A DNA stretch of 35,030 nt from JAAYJR01 sp964495655. Its GTDB lineage: Bacteria > Bacteroidota > Bacteroidia > Bacteroidales > Prolixibacteraceae. Below, in pieces: positions 1-8,300 of the stretch (the first letter of the stretch is position 1; each line of letters opens with the position of its first letter). Where the stretch lies: contig CAZBWK010000037.1 of assembly GCA_964495655.1 (NCBI GenBank), positions 1 to 35,030 of the forward strand, read 5' to 3'. The notes below the pieces were generated by a model. The model saw only the letters and a list, made by a program, of their open reading frames with translations. It did no database searches and had not been told where the DNA came from. The position numbers were made by a program, and so were the translations under genes.

Positions 1-121
1 CCGCAATATAAAACGCACGGAAATTCAGCCAGTCCATTAAAACATATTTTAGTAAACCTGTTGCTAAAACTGCTGTTATTTCGAGCCAACGCAGTTTATC
101 AGGTACTTCCGAATCACTCAT
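1..121 (-). CDS. N-terminal fragment of a predicted membrane protein (runs off the window)
   Basis: A reading frame opens with ATG at 119-121 on the minus strand and runs off the left edge, giving about 40 residues that begin MSDSEVPDKLRWLEITAV. After a short charged start it becomes hydrophobic (around ITAVLATGLLKYVLMDWLN), as at the first membrane segment of a polytopic protein. The ATG lies 3 nt downstream of the stop of the GH130 remnant, so the two were probably co-transcribed and translationally coupled. Too little is present to name a family. A CPBP-type membrane protease is one guess, but no catalytic motif is visible. Confidence 0.5.
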   Translation of the reverse strand, partial: MSDSEVPDKLRWLEITAVLATGLLKYVLMDWLNFRAFYIA

Positions 122-124
122 TTT

Positions 125-421
125 TTACAGATTTTTCAACTCATTCAAAAGTTCGCGCAGATTAACGGTTGCATAAGTAGATGCATAATCAGACATGGCA
201 TAAGGTATAACCAGTTCATCATTATGTATCATCGAGCCACAGGAATTAACCACATTGGGAACATATCCTTCACGTTCTTCGGCATTGGGAACCAGCAGCG
301 GAGATTTTAACCTCCCGATCTCTTTCTCCTGATTTTCCAGATCGAACAATGAAACTCCCAAAGAATACTCACGCATGGGACCAACACCATGTGTTATCAC
401 CAGCCAGCCTTCTGCATAGTT
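125..421 (-). pseudogene. GH130 mannoside phosphorylase, C-terminal remnant
   Basis: About 98 residues match the C-terminal end of glycoside hydrolase family 130 (beta-1,4-mannosyl-glucose or mannooligosaccharide phosphorylases, which use phosphate to release mannose 1-phosphate). Recognisable segments are EGWLVITHGVGPMREYSLG, LVPNAEEREGYVPNV, SCGSMIHNDELVIPY and a closing LRELLNELKNL. A full GH130 protein is over 300 residues. Here family similarity stops at about 412-418 and an in-frame TAA lies at 425-427, with nothing GH130-like further upstream to 697. GTG at 398-400 could be used as a start, but the product would lack most of the five-bladed propeller. I read it as a truncated gene left by a deletion or rearrangement. 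Confidence 0.8.
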
Positions 422-427
422 TGTTTA

Positions 428-697
428 TTGCATAATTTTTCTAAAGGTAATGGTTATAGCGGATTAATTGCAATCGTTATTTATTTCATTTCATGCGTTA
501 ATTTAAATCGTTGTTCCTGTGTTAATAGCGCTGTCAAACGAAAAATATCTGTTTTATGTTTCCCTTGATAAATTGTCTGTATCTAAATTTAATTTACAAT
601 AAATATATTATTATTCGAAATAAATATGATGCGACAAAGATTTTGTAGGCTAATCGTCAGCAAGTGTGCGCTCCACTAAAAGCGATATTTCCTTCAG
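428..697. other. AT-rich intergenic stretch, probable deletion junction
   Basis: About 270 bases lie between the GH130 stump and the DoxX gene. No coding frame, RNA gene or convincing hairpin is visible. The missing 5' two thirds of the GH130 gene should have been here, so the junction near 415-428 is the likely breakpoint. Confidence 0.4.
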
Positions 698-1156
698 TTA
701 TTGATCACCTGAAAGTTTTTTTTGAATTAATTTATCAATTGAAAGTTTGCCTGCTCCGTAAATAATAAGGAATATCAGCAGCAAGGTCATGGCAAAATCG
801 GTTCGTGAATCATGAGCCATCGTCCAAAAACCATCGTTCAGAAGTTTGGGTATTTTGGTTGTATAAATGGCCGTACCCATAATGATCAGTAAGGGGATAG
901 ATGCAAGACGCGTAAATGATCCCATGAGGATTAAAATTCCACATACAACTTCAAATGAAGCTACAAAATAGGCTAAAAATTCAGCATTTTCAAACCCAAT
1001 TTTGGTAAATCGCCCTACACCAACAATCTCCGGGAAAAGAAATTTCTGTATTCCTTCGGATAAAAACACCAAACCTACAATTAATCTTGGGAGAAGTGGT
1101 TTGTAGTCATCAACAGATAAAATAATTTTTGAAAAAAGGTGTTTCAATGTTTTCAT
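698..1156 (-). CDS. DoxX-family membrane protein
   Basis: The 152-residue protein has the size and pattern of the DoxX/DoxD-like family: four hydrophobic segments at roughly residues 24-40, 58-80, 84-105 and 120-140. The early segment contains LVFLSEGIQKFLFPE, which matches the family's typical 'GxxKxxxP' first helix. DoxX proteins are inner-membrane proteins linked to redox or quinone and sulfur metabolism in some bacteria; the role here is not defined. It starts 13 nt after the stop of the upstream TSUP permease gene and is almost certainly co-transcribed with it. The start at 1156 fits the family N-terminus. Confidence 0.85.
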   Translation of the reverse strand: MKTLKHLFSKIILSVDDYKPLLPRLIVGLVFLSEGIQKFLFPEIVGVGRFTKIGFENAEFLAYFVASFEVVCGILILMGSFTRLASIPLLIIMGTAIYTTKIPKLLNDGFWTMAHDSRTDFAMTLLLIFLIIYGAGKLSIDKLIQKKLSGDQ

Positions 1157-1169
1157 GGCGTGTTATATT

Positions 1170-1943
1170 TTAAATTATTCCGGCACCCAATGCCAGGGAA
1201 AGCAATATGAGCATAATAGCAACTGTAATCTGTACAAAATGTAATGTTATTTTCTTTAGTAGTTTATTCCCGATATAAGCTCCGGCAATGGCTGCAATTG
1301 TTGCAAAAAGCACCAGGTTTAATTTGTCGGTCAGTCCTGCATTTGCAAATCTTGTTGCATAAATGCTCAACCGGGTAAAATCTACGAAAGTGGAAACCAC
1401 AACTGCGGTGCCGATAAATGCTTCTTTTGACAAACCGGCCTTAATCAGGAATGCGCTTCTTAAGGCTCCCTGGTTTCCCGACAGGCCACCAAAAAAGCCG
1501 CTTAAAGCTCCTCCGAATGGAAGTTTATCCTTTCCAAACCGGAGGTTACTGAAGTACGGTATCAAGTCCATGCCAGCAAATATTATCAGCAAGACAGAAA
1601 TTAAAAATTTAACAGGATAAACATCAAACCCTTTATTAAATAGCTGATAGCTTAAAAGAGGTTTTGCATCGGGAATATGAAGCAAAAGCCACGCACCGAA
1701 AATTGCTGCTATAACAGCAGGTATCCCGAAGCGGATCAGCGTGCTTTTATCAGCCTTTTTACCAACTAATATTAGTTTAAAGATATTATTAAAGAAATGA
1801 ACGACTCCGGTTAGCGCAATGGCCAGATCAACAGGGAAAAATACCATAAAAACCGGTGTTAGAATGGTTCCCAGGCCAAATCCGGAAAAGAAAGTCAATA
1901 TGGCCACTAAAAATGCTGCAATACAAATTACCAGGATCTCCAT
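1170..1943 (-). CDS. TSUP (TauE/SafE) family anion permease
   Basis: This 257-residue polytopic protein belongs to the TSUP (TauE/SafE) family, whose members move sulfite, sulfonates or other organic anions across the inner membrane. It begins directly with a hydrophobic helix (ILVICIAAFLVAILTFFSGFGLGTI trimmed here to its first part). The glycine-rich stretch GGALSGFFGGLSGNQGALRS at about residues 144-163 is the second internal repeat typical of the family. Around seven to eight membrane segments can be drawn, and the length is normal. It is the first gene of a two-gene unit with the DoxX gene. The pairing hints at sulfur or redox chemistry, but the substrate cannot be inferred. Confidence 0.88.
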   Translation of the reverse strand: MEILVICIAAFLVAILTFFSGFGLGTILTPVFMVFFPVDLAIALTGVVHFFNNIFKLILVGKKADKSTLIRFGIPAVIAAIFGAWLLLHIPDAKPLLSYQLFNKGFDVYPVKFLISVLLIIFAGMDLIPYFSNLRFGKDKLPFGGALSGFFGGLSGNQGALRSAFLIKAGLSKEAFIGTAVVVSTFVDFTRLSIYATRFANAGLTDKLNLVLFATIAAIAGAYIGNKLLKKITLHFVQITVAIMLILLSLALGAGII

Positions 1944-2225
1944 AACATTTTAGGTGCAATTTATAAATAATTGCTAATTTTCAATCTTTTAAATCAATGA
2001 GAGATTTATTTCCCTTATAAGGAATAAGCTGACCGATCTCCCTTTTCCCATAATTTAACTCTCTCATCTGCAAAATTTGTGTGACATTCGGGATCAAAAT
2101 CAATAGGAATTGAGTTCCATGTTGGAACTAAGCAAACCGCCGTATCAGGACCTTATTGCATGGTGGTGTATGAGACACTCCCTCTCGGTGTTTGCTGGCG
2201 GGGCAGGCTACTTGATTAGGGGCTG
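1944..2225. other. Intergenic stretch with an unidentified coding-like remnant
   Basis: On the minus strand, from about 2147 down to 2019, there is an open frame of about 43 codons with no start codon. It contains VPTWNSIPIDFDPECHTNF, which has ordinary protein-like composition and ends at TAA. A stop lies directly upstream of it. I do not recognise the family. It may be the tail of another degraded gene. No other structure was seen. Confidence 0.3.
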
Positions 2226-2857
2226 TTATTGTTCAAGTCTGTTTATTTCTTTTCTTATTTCATCAAATATCTCAGGATTCATTATTACTTTTTTACCATC
2301 AGCCTTTGCTGAAAAAATATAAAATACCTTGCCACCGAATTCATTCTCAAATTTCTCATGTGCTCTTTGCTGTAATCCTTTTTCTTTGAAAATTTGAGAT
2401 AACTGAATACCTGGATTAACGGGTTTGATTTGAAGTCCGATAAACTTATCTTTTATTTTGATAAAAAGTCAACATTGTAAAGTCTGTCCCATTTGTCTGG
2501 TGCCGGTTCAATTTTTAAGCCTAGTTCATATTCAAGCTGACCATAGATTGTTTTAATTTCTGTCATATATCCATCAAATGTCCGGTCAATTACGAGCTGA
2601 ATAATATAGTCTATACAGTCTTGCTCAATAATTTCTTCAACTTCTGCTGAAATTACTTCAGTTATTTTAATGTAAAGTTTTTTCCCAAGTTCAATAATAT
2701 GTTTTTATGAACGGACTTTAGAAAAGTAATATTCACGCCATTCTTCAATTGTTTTCGGCTCGCATTGTCTGATACTTTCAGATGTTGGCCCAACATTTCT
2801 TTTAAAATTCAACTGGAAACGATTCATTGCGCTGTTTAAAATCCATTCTTTTGCCAT
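2226..2857 (-). pseudogene. MjaI-family (CTAG) type II restriction endonuclease, disrupted
   Basis: Read across two lesions, the minus strand encodes a protein of about 210 residues beginning MAKEWILNSAMNRFQLNFKR. This matches the MjaI-type restriction endonuclease family (RE_MjaI, expected specificity CTAG). An in-frame TAA lies at 2705-2707 after about 50 codons. A single-T loss in a T-run (2463-2467 on the plus strand) shifts frame in the segment that should read VDFFIKIKDKFIGLQIKPVN. After the shift the frame stays open to TAA at 2226-2228. The gene starts 5 nt after the stop of the cognate methyltransferase, the usual paired layout. With two independent lesions it is very unlikely to give active enzyme, unless both are assembly errors. 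Confidence 0.82.
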
Positions 2858-2862
2858 TTAAG

Positions 2863-4143
2863 TCATCTTAAAAAGGTTGAAAATTTTGATTTGTATTTAA
2901 AGTCAATTGATAAGTCAGGTTCTGCTAAGCCTTCCTTTAAAAGATGTGCATTTAAAAATGTTTTGTTTTTTAAGTATAGGTAGCATAACAGATTGTTTTG
3001 GTTGTCATATTTTTGATTGTCAAACTTTATAAAGACCTTTTGCCCTTTCGTCTTGTCATAAAGAAATTTTTTGGCTAAAACGTTTGAAATTTTCTTTTCT
3101 TTAACGCCAATTAGCCTTATAACAAGATCGTTATTCAACTTTATTAATTCCGGACTTATAATTTCTTTAACGGTGAAATAATCTTCTCGTTGCCCGCTAT
3201 TTTTATCTATTTTAGAACCAAATTGCAATTTCTTCGGGTCAACTTTTTTATCTAGATTTTGAAAGTCAACAAAACGATAAGGTAAATTTTCAAATTCTTT
3301 TTTTGTATCAAGGTTAATTTTATCCTTAAGGAATTCGTATGTTGTACCTGCGATGTCTTTTTGATTGATATTCAATTTGTTTTTAGCTATTTCTATAAAC
3401 TCCGGATTTATTTCATAACCAATTGAATTCCTTTCCAAGTTTCTTGCTGCCAGGGATGTTGTTCCGCTTCCCATAAACGGGTCTAATACTGTCTCACCTT
3501 TAAATGCGAACATTTTTATTAGCCTTTTTGGTAATTCTTCCGGAAACATTGCGATATGTCCATCTTGTTTTGCCCCGCTGAAATTCCAATGACCTGAAAA
3601 ATACTCTTTCCACTCTTCTGTGGTCATTTTGGATTGTTCCTTTATTTCCTTACTGACTTTGGTTTTTGGATTGCCTAATTTTTTGAAAATTAAAATAAAC
3701 TCATAATCAATTGAAAGAATACCGTTCCTTGGCGTGGGGAAACTACCCATTAATGAAGCTCCGCCTGTTGTATTGGTTGTTGTTTGTTTTTGCCAAATAA
3801 TTGCTCCCATGTAATCAAATCCGATACTCTCACAGAATTTGATTATTTCTGTTCTTATTGGGGTAACTTTATAGCGACCATAATAAACAGCTCTTGCAAA
3901 CTGGTCGCCAATATTCACACATAATCTACAACCCTTGTCAAGAACCCGATAACAATCTTTCCAAACAAGATTCAGATTGTTAATGTAGGTTTCGTAATCT
4001 TCGTGATATCCAATTTGATTTTTTATCCCATAGTCCTTAAGTTGCCAATATGGTGGCTAAGTAATTACCAGATGAACTGACTGGTCAGGAACAAGATTCA
4101 TCTGTCGGCTGTCTCCGTTTATTATTTTATGTGTCGTTTTCAC
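2863..4143 (-). pseudogene. MjaI-type (CTAG) DNA methyltransferase, nonsense codon in the catalytic motif
   Basis: The frame starts at GTG 4141-4143 (KTTHKIINGDSRQM follows) and ends at 2863. It matches the beta-class, probably N4-cytosine, methyltransferases of the M.MjaI type. The catalytic motif TSPPYW reads T-stop-PPYW, because the serine codon is TAG at 4057-4059. Downstream all else is intact: NIGDQFARAVYYGRYK, the C-terminal SAM-binding motif DPFMGSGTTS, and a tail of about 105 residues resembling a staphylococcal-nuclease-like OB fold (LVIRLIGVKEKK ... LLKEGLAEP). Restart at ATG 3918 would give 351 residues lacking the catalytic motif. The restriction gene follows directly. A real nonsense mutation is likely, but one wrong base call would also explain it. 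Confidence 0.83.
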
Positions 4144-4503
4144 TATTCTGTCTTTTATTTACAAAGGTAGTCAATATATAAAAAATAGTTTGTCCGGGTT
4201 CCTGTGTTTATTAAGCAGCAAAAAAAATCTCTTTTTTTCGTGCCCTGATAGGATAATTATCAGGATAAAAAAAATGAACCTGGGAAAAACTGAAATAGCA
4301 TCCTTTGATAGTAAACACATAATCCGTGATCATTTATCTTGTTAAATTTCACTGCCAATTGTAAATACTTTATTTAACCTCCTCTTGTGTTAACCCCTGC
4401 CGGGTCATTGCCATTAATATGTGACTGACTATAGTATGTATGTAGTGTGTTTATTTTCAATTATAACGTTAAAATTTATTTTCTGGTTTGTGAAAAAAAA
4501 TAC
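4144..4503. other. Divergent intergenic region with a dyad at 4244-4264
   Basis: The space between the restriction-modification remnant (minus) and the five-gene operon (plus) holds no gene. It contains the inverted repeat CCTGATA (4244-4250) / TATCAGG (4258-4264) with a 7-nt centre. It is not followed by a T-run on either strand, so I do not call it a terminator. It could be an operator or a structural dyad. Confidence 0.4.
4162..4169 (-). promoter_or_regulatory. Probable -7 box of the methyltransferase gene
   Basis: On the minus strand this octamer reads TACCTTTG, a match to the Bacteroidota -7 consensus TAnnTTTG. It lies 18 nt before the GTG start of the methyltransferase gene, giving a very short leader. 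No clear TTTG is present 19-21 nt upstream, so the promoter is only half supported. Confidence 0.4.
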
Positions 4504-4534
4504 TTGCGTTGCGTTATTCGTTTTTTTATATTTG
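4504..4534 (+). promoter_or_regulatory. Bacteroidota-type promoter of the five-gene operon
   Basis: TTG at 4504-4506 is followed after 20 nt by TATATTTG at 4527-4534, matching the -33 TTTG / -7 TAnnTTTG signature of the Bacteroidota housekeeping sigma factor at the usual spacing. Transcription would begin near 4540, giving a leader of about 230 nt before the first ATG chosen at 4773. This is the clearest promoter in the window. Confidence 0.65.
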
Positions 4535-4541
4535 TATAACA

Positions 4542-4556
4542 GTGACTTATAGTCAC
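4542..4556. promoter_or_regulatory. Perfect dyad at the predicted transcription start (candidate operator)
   Basis: GTGACT (4542-4547) and AGTCAC (4551-4556) form a perfect 6-bp inverted repeat around TAT, starting 8 nt after the -7 box. A repressor bound here would block initiation. In the RNA it would be a 5'-end hairpin with a 3-nt loop. Which reading is right cannot be told from sequence. Confidence 0.45.
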
Positions 4557-4772
4557 AATAACTATCGGGATTCTTTTAAGGAGTATTGATATGATCAGCC
4601 AGTCTGATTATTGGTTTGCGGATGTAAAGCCATTAAATCAAAAGAGAAGTATTCCTTAAATGATGATGTTCTCACAAAAATTATATCTCCTTCCTACTGT
4701 ATCAATTCAGCATAATTGGGAGCATATATTTATTATTTGAATAATCTGCAGAGAATATTAAAACTGTTTATT

Positions 4773-5366
4773 ATGCCCCGGGAAATCAAATCATTCGAAG
4801 AATTTCACAAGCTGGTTCCGCTTATCATTCGAAAAGTAAACAGGGACCCGGAATTAGCAATAAGAGCAGCAGCAAACCCTCTTCTCGCCTTTGAAGAGAT
4901 GGGGTTTAAAATGTCACCGGAATTAAAGAGAGAGGTTGAGTTGCGAATCCGGTTTTCAGAAGAAGAGATTAAAAAAATGACCATGTTGAAAAATGAAATC
5001 CGGACAATCACCGGTAAAGAGGTAGACCCTCTCTCGGAGAAAACGGTTGAAAGACTTCTTTTTAAAGACCTTAAAATTAAAAGGCCTTCAACTCTCAGGT
5101 CACTCAATTTACCTGAACCATTCCTGAAGAAAATTCAAAAAGGCAAGCAGGTTTTATTTGAAGATCCTCTGACAGCAATCAAAACAGATCATCCTGTTGT
5201 TGAAAAACTTCAGCAATACAGAAAGCTCTACCTGTCGAAACCGGGATTTGTAAGTAAGGATTTTTATGAAAGGATAAAGGCAGGTGAAGTTCGGTTGCCT
5301 GTGACAAATATCAAAATCAGAGTACATGAAAACCATCATTTAAGAGAGGAGGCCGATAATGCCTGA
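4773..5366 (+). CDS. Unknown soluble protein, first gene of the isoprenyl/TULIP-like operon
   Basis: I chose ATG 4773 (MPREIKSFEEFHKLV, 197 residues) over the ATG at 4716, because the extra 19 residues look unlike a start. The protein is charged, mostly helical and lacks a signal peptide. Residues about 24-45 (DPELAIRAAANPLLAFEEMG) resemble the conserved part of NHLP/Nif11-type leader sequences. The segment around residues 76-97 (EIRTITGKEVDPLSEKTVER LLF) is faintly like the helix-turn segment of family A DNA polymerases, without catalytic residues. Both likenesses are weak. The rest is low in recognisable motifs. Its stop overlaps the start of the next gene by 8 nt, so translation is coupled. 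No function is assigned. Confidence 0.75.
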   Translation: MPREIKSFEEFHKLVPLIIRKVNRDPELAIRAAANPLLAFEEMGFKMSPELKREVELRIRFSEEEIKKMTMLKNEIRTITGKEVDPLSEKTVERLLFKDLKIKRPSTLRSLNLPEPFLKKIQKGKQVLFEDPLTAIKTDHPVVEKLQQYRKLYLSKPGFVSKDFYERIKAGEVRLPVTNIKIRVHENHHLREEADNA

Positions 5367-8300
5367 AACTCGCGGATTTGAAATAGTGGCAGAAATTAGC
5401 GTTACTGCCTTGCGTGAAATGCTAAAAGCTGCCTGGGACAACGGAGGAACAGACTCTGAAGGTGCAATACCGCATGAAGTACCCATCCCTGAAGGAACAT
5501 CACTCGGTCCATACAGTGTTGAATCCGGCCAGGTTTCTATTCCTGAATCAGGACTCAATCTTGATATGGCTTCTGCTCATAACGGAGTGACAGTAACTCT
5601 GTCGACTCATATACAGGTGCAGCTTGATGGAGATACAATACCGGTACCTTCCCTCGCACTTTTAACCATGACTGCTGATATTGCCATTACCGCACCGTTT
5701 GGTATTATCCCCGGAACGGAGCAAAATATAGGCGTGATCTTTGAAGGTATGCCCCGGAGCAATGTCGCAGCCACACTTACCAGCGGCGATCCCATAGGCG
5801 GAATAACGCTCTCCATGATAAGAGAGTATGTACATAAGCTTTATGCAGATGAAGTGATCCCTCATTCAATAGAACAGACAGGCCAGAATTTCCTGGGATT
5901 TACTTTCGATTCGTTTATGCAGTTGTTTGACGATGAATCGGATGCAAACCGCGACATAGAAGTTGAACAGCCTGATCCGACTCATGTGAATGTTAAAATA
6001 CCGTTTGAGCTGAGACTTAGCAATTTTAATGGCCCCCTTCCGGTACTTTCGCCAATGGGTGTGTCGGGCGACCTTATGATAAATGCTTCTTATAGTTATT
6101 CCGGGGGAAGGATCACCTGCCAAATGAATTCTGCAACAGTTGAGGTACAAAACATGCAGCCGTTAAGCGGCATTGAAGGAAACAACTACAGCACTAATGT
6201 TTCCATGGCAGGAATCATTGGGATCGATCTGGAGGAGCAGATAAAAAACCAGGTCAGGCTGCAGGCAAACAGTATGATAGCAGGATTGGATGATATTGAA
6301 ATTGATGTGCCAACAGTCGCCCTGATCGAAGATCTTATTGAAGAGAAAGTGCATGAGGAATTGCTTAGCAGACGCTATTTCGGGGCATGGACTCCGGAAA
6401 CCCCGGAGGGGTCGGATGTTACTATCACAGAGGTTAGGCCCAAAGCATTGAGCACTGCACTGGCCATAGCAGTTAATCCGCAAAACGGAGCTGACGAAAA
6501 TGCATTAACAGATTTCATCCCCTCCGGAAATGCTTTTGCTGTCGGACTGGATGATACATTTGTGGAGCAGACTATCCAGGATATTGTTGACAGTCCACGC
6601 GACGAGGGTGGCTTTGGTGGTATTCCCTGTAATTTGGGTAATATCGAAGGACATAATACCGATATCAATTCACTTCACTGGGAATTGCAATCCGGAAGAA
6701 TCCATTTTTGGGGAGAGGTTACTGTTCATGATGTTTTTTGCGGCGCTGATGCTGATGTTGACTTTTGGGCTGATATCGGACTGAGATGGACAGCACCTGA
6801 TGCCAGTGGCGCCCAGACACTCGAACCATATATTATAGACAAAGATGCCAGTATTCCATGGTGGGCATGGCTGCTGGCTGTCCTGACCTTTCTTTTTGAT
6901 ATTATTATCGGGATAATCGTTATTGTTATCACTGCAATTATTGATAAAATAGTTGAGCGTGTCGGAGGAGCTGTGATGGAAGATGAGGTAAGCGGTAAAC
7001 TCCAGGCACTGGGTGCATGGCCCCAGGAACTCCAGGGGATAGGCACGGTGACGTCAACGTTTGATGAAAATGTAATAATTGAAGCCAGCGGACTTATTTT
7101 TTACGGTTCGATACTGATAACATCTACTTACGGACTGACAATCGTCTCACCGGCCGACTCAGGAGGACCATATTACGGCAAGGCAGCAAGCCCTATTCAC
7201 CTGCATGCCGGCATGGCCCATCCCAGGATAATTTATAAATGGAACCTGGGGAAAGGCCTGACTGCCGATGTTCCTTCAGTTGACCGTATTTTTGATGATA
7301 ANNNNNNNNNNTTTGTTGTCAGAGTGACAGTTAAAGTGAATGAACCTGGTGGAGCAACAACTAATAATGCTGTCTTTGTAAAAGTAGAAAATGTGCCGGC
7401 AGAGGTTAATGCAGGTACTGACATAGAGGCTTTTGAAGGTGAAGAGATAAATTTCACAGGGAAGTTTACGGATAAAGAGTACCCTGATACCCATGAAGCG
7501 GTATGGTTCTTCGGTGATGACTCGCTGCCACAAGAGGGTACGGTTACGGAGACAAATGACCCTCCCATAGCCAAAGGAACGGTAACAGGAAAACACGCTT
7601 ACTGCAATAATGGCACTTATACTGTAACCCTCAGGGTAATGGATAAGGACGGAGGAGTGGGAGAGGATACCCTCAATGTCATGGTCAAAAACCTTCCGCC
7701 GAAGGTGGTTACACCTGAAATCTTTTATGCCTATCCATGTACACCTGTAACTTTAGTTGCTGAGTTTACCGATCCGGGCTGGTGCGATTCACATAAAGGA
7801 ACATGGAAATTCGGTGATTGCAGCGCCCCTATGCCTGCCACGGTAAAGGAGATAAATCTCCCGCCTCAGGCTTATGGAATCATTGCAGCTACCAATACTT
7901 ATAAGCATTGCGCTACTTTTTTGGCCGAGGTTACAGTTACTGATTCTGACGGAGCATCAGACACAGCCACACTTCCTGTTCAGGTTGTTGATATTAAGAA
8001 CAAGGATTTTGAAGGGGGATCCAGAAATCTCCTTGTAGGGACCGTGGCAAATGACTGGGAACCTTATGCTAAATCCACTGAAAGCAGTCATGCTACCCTC
8101 GCAGCTGCAGTGACAACTGCCGGAATGCCAAAATACCGTCCGGCAGAGTTTGTTGTTCATTCAGGCCAAAGGTCGCAGTGTATATATTCTGAAAATCCTT
8201 TTAAAGGGGGTATTTATCAGAAAGTATGTACTAATGAAGGCTGGGATTATCAGATAAGTGCATGGTATCATATAAATGAGAATTTCAAGGGAATTTGTCG

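Noticed and set aside
2110..2322. Plus-strand 70-codon open frame
   Set aside because: It overlaps the end of the restriction gene read on the minus strand, has no domain likeness and no initiation context; taken as chance.
4057..4059. TAG read as a recoded amino acid
   Set aside because: No sign of a recoding element, the TAA and frameshift in the partner gene point to decay, and nothing else in the window supports recoding of TAG.
4244..4264. Terminator at the CCTGATA/TATCAGG dyad
   Set aside because: Neither strand has a T-run directly after the stem.
4773..5366. RiPP precursor with an NHLP-type leader
   Set aside because: The likeness is limited to about 20 residues, the protein is far longer than a precursor, and no maturase, protease or exporter is nearby.
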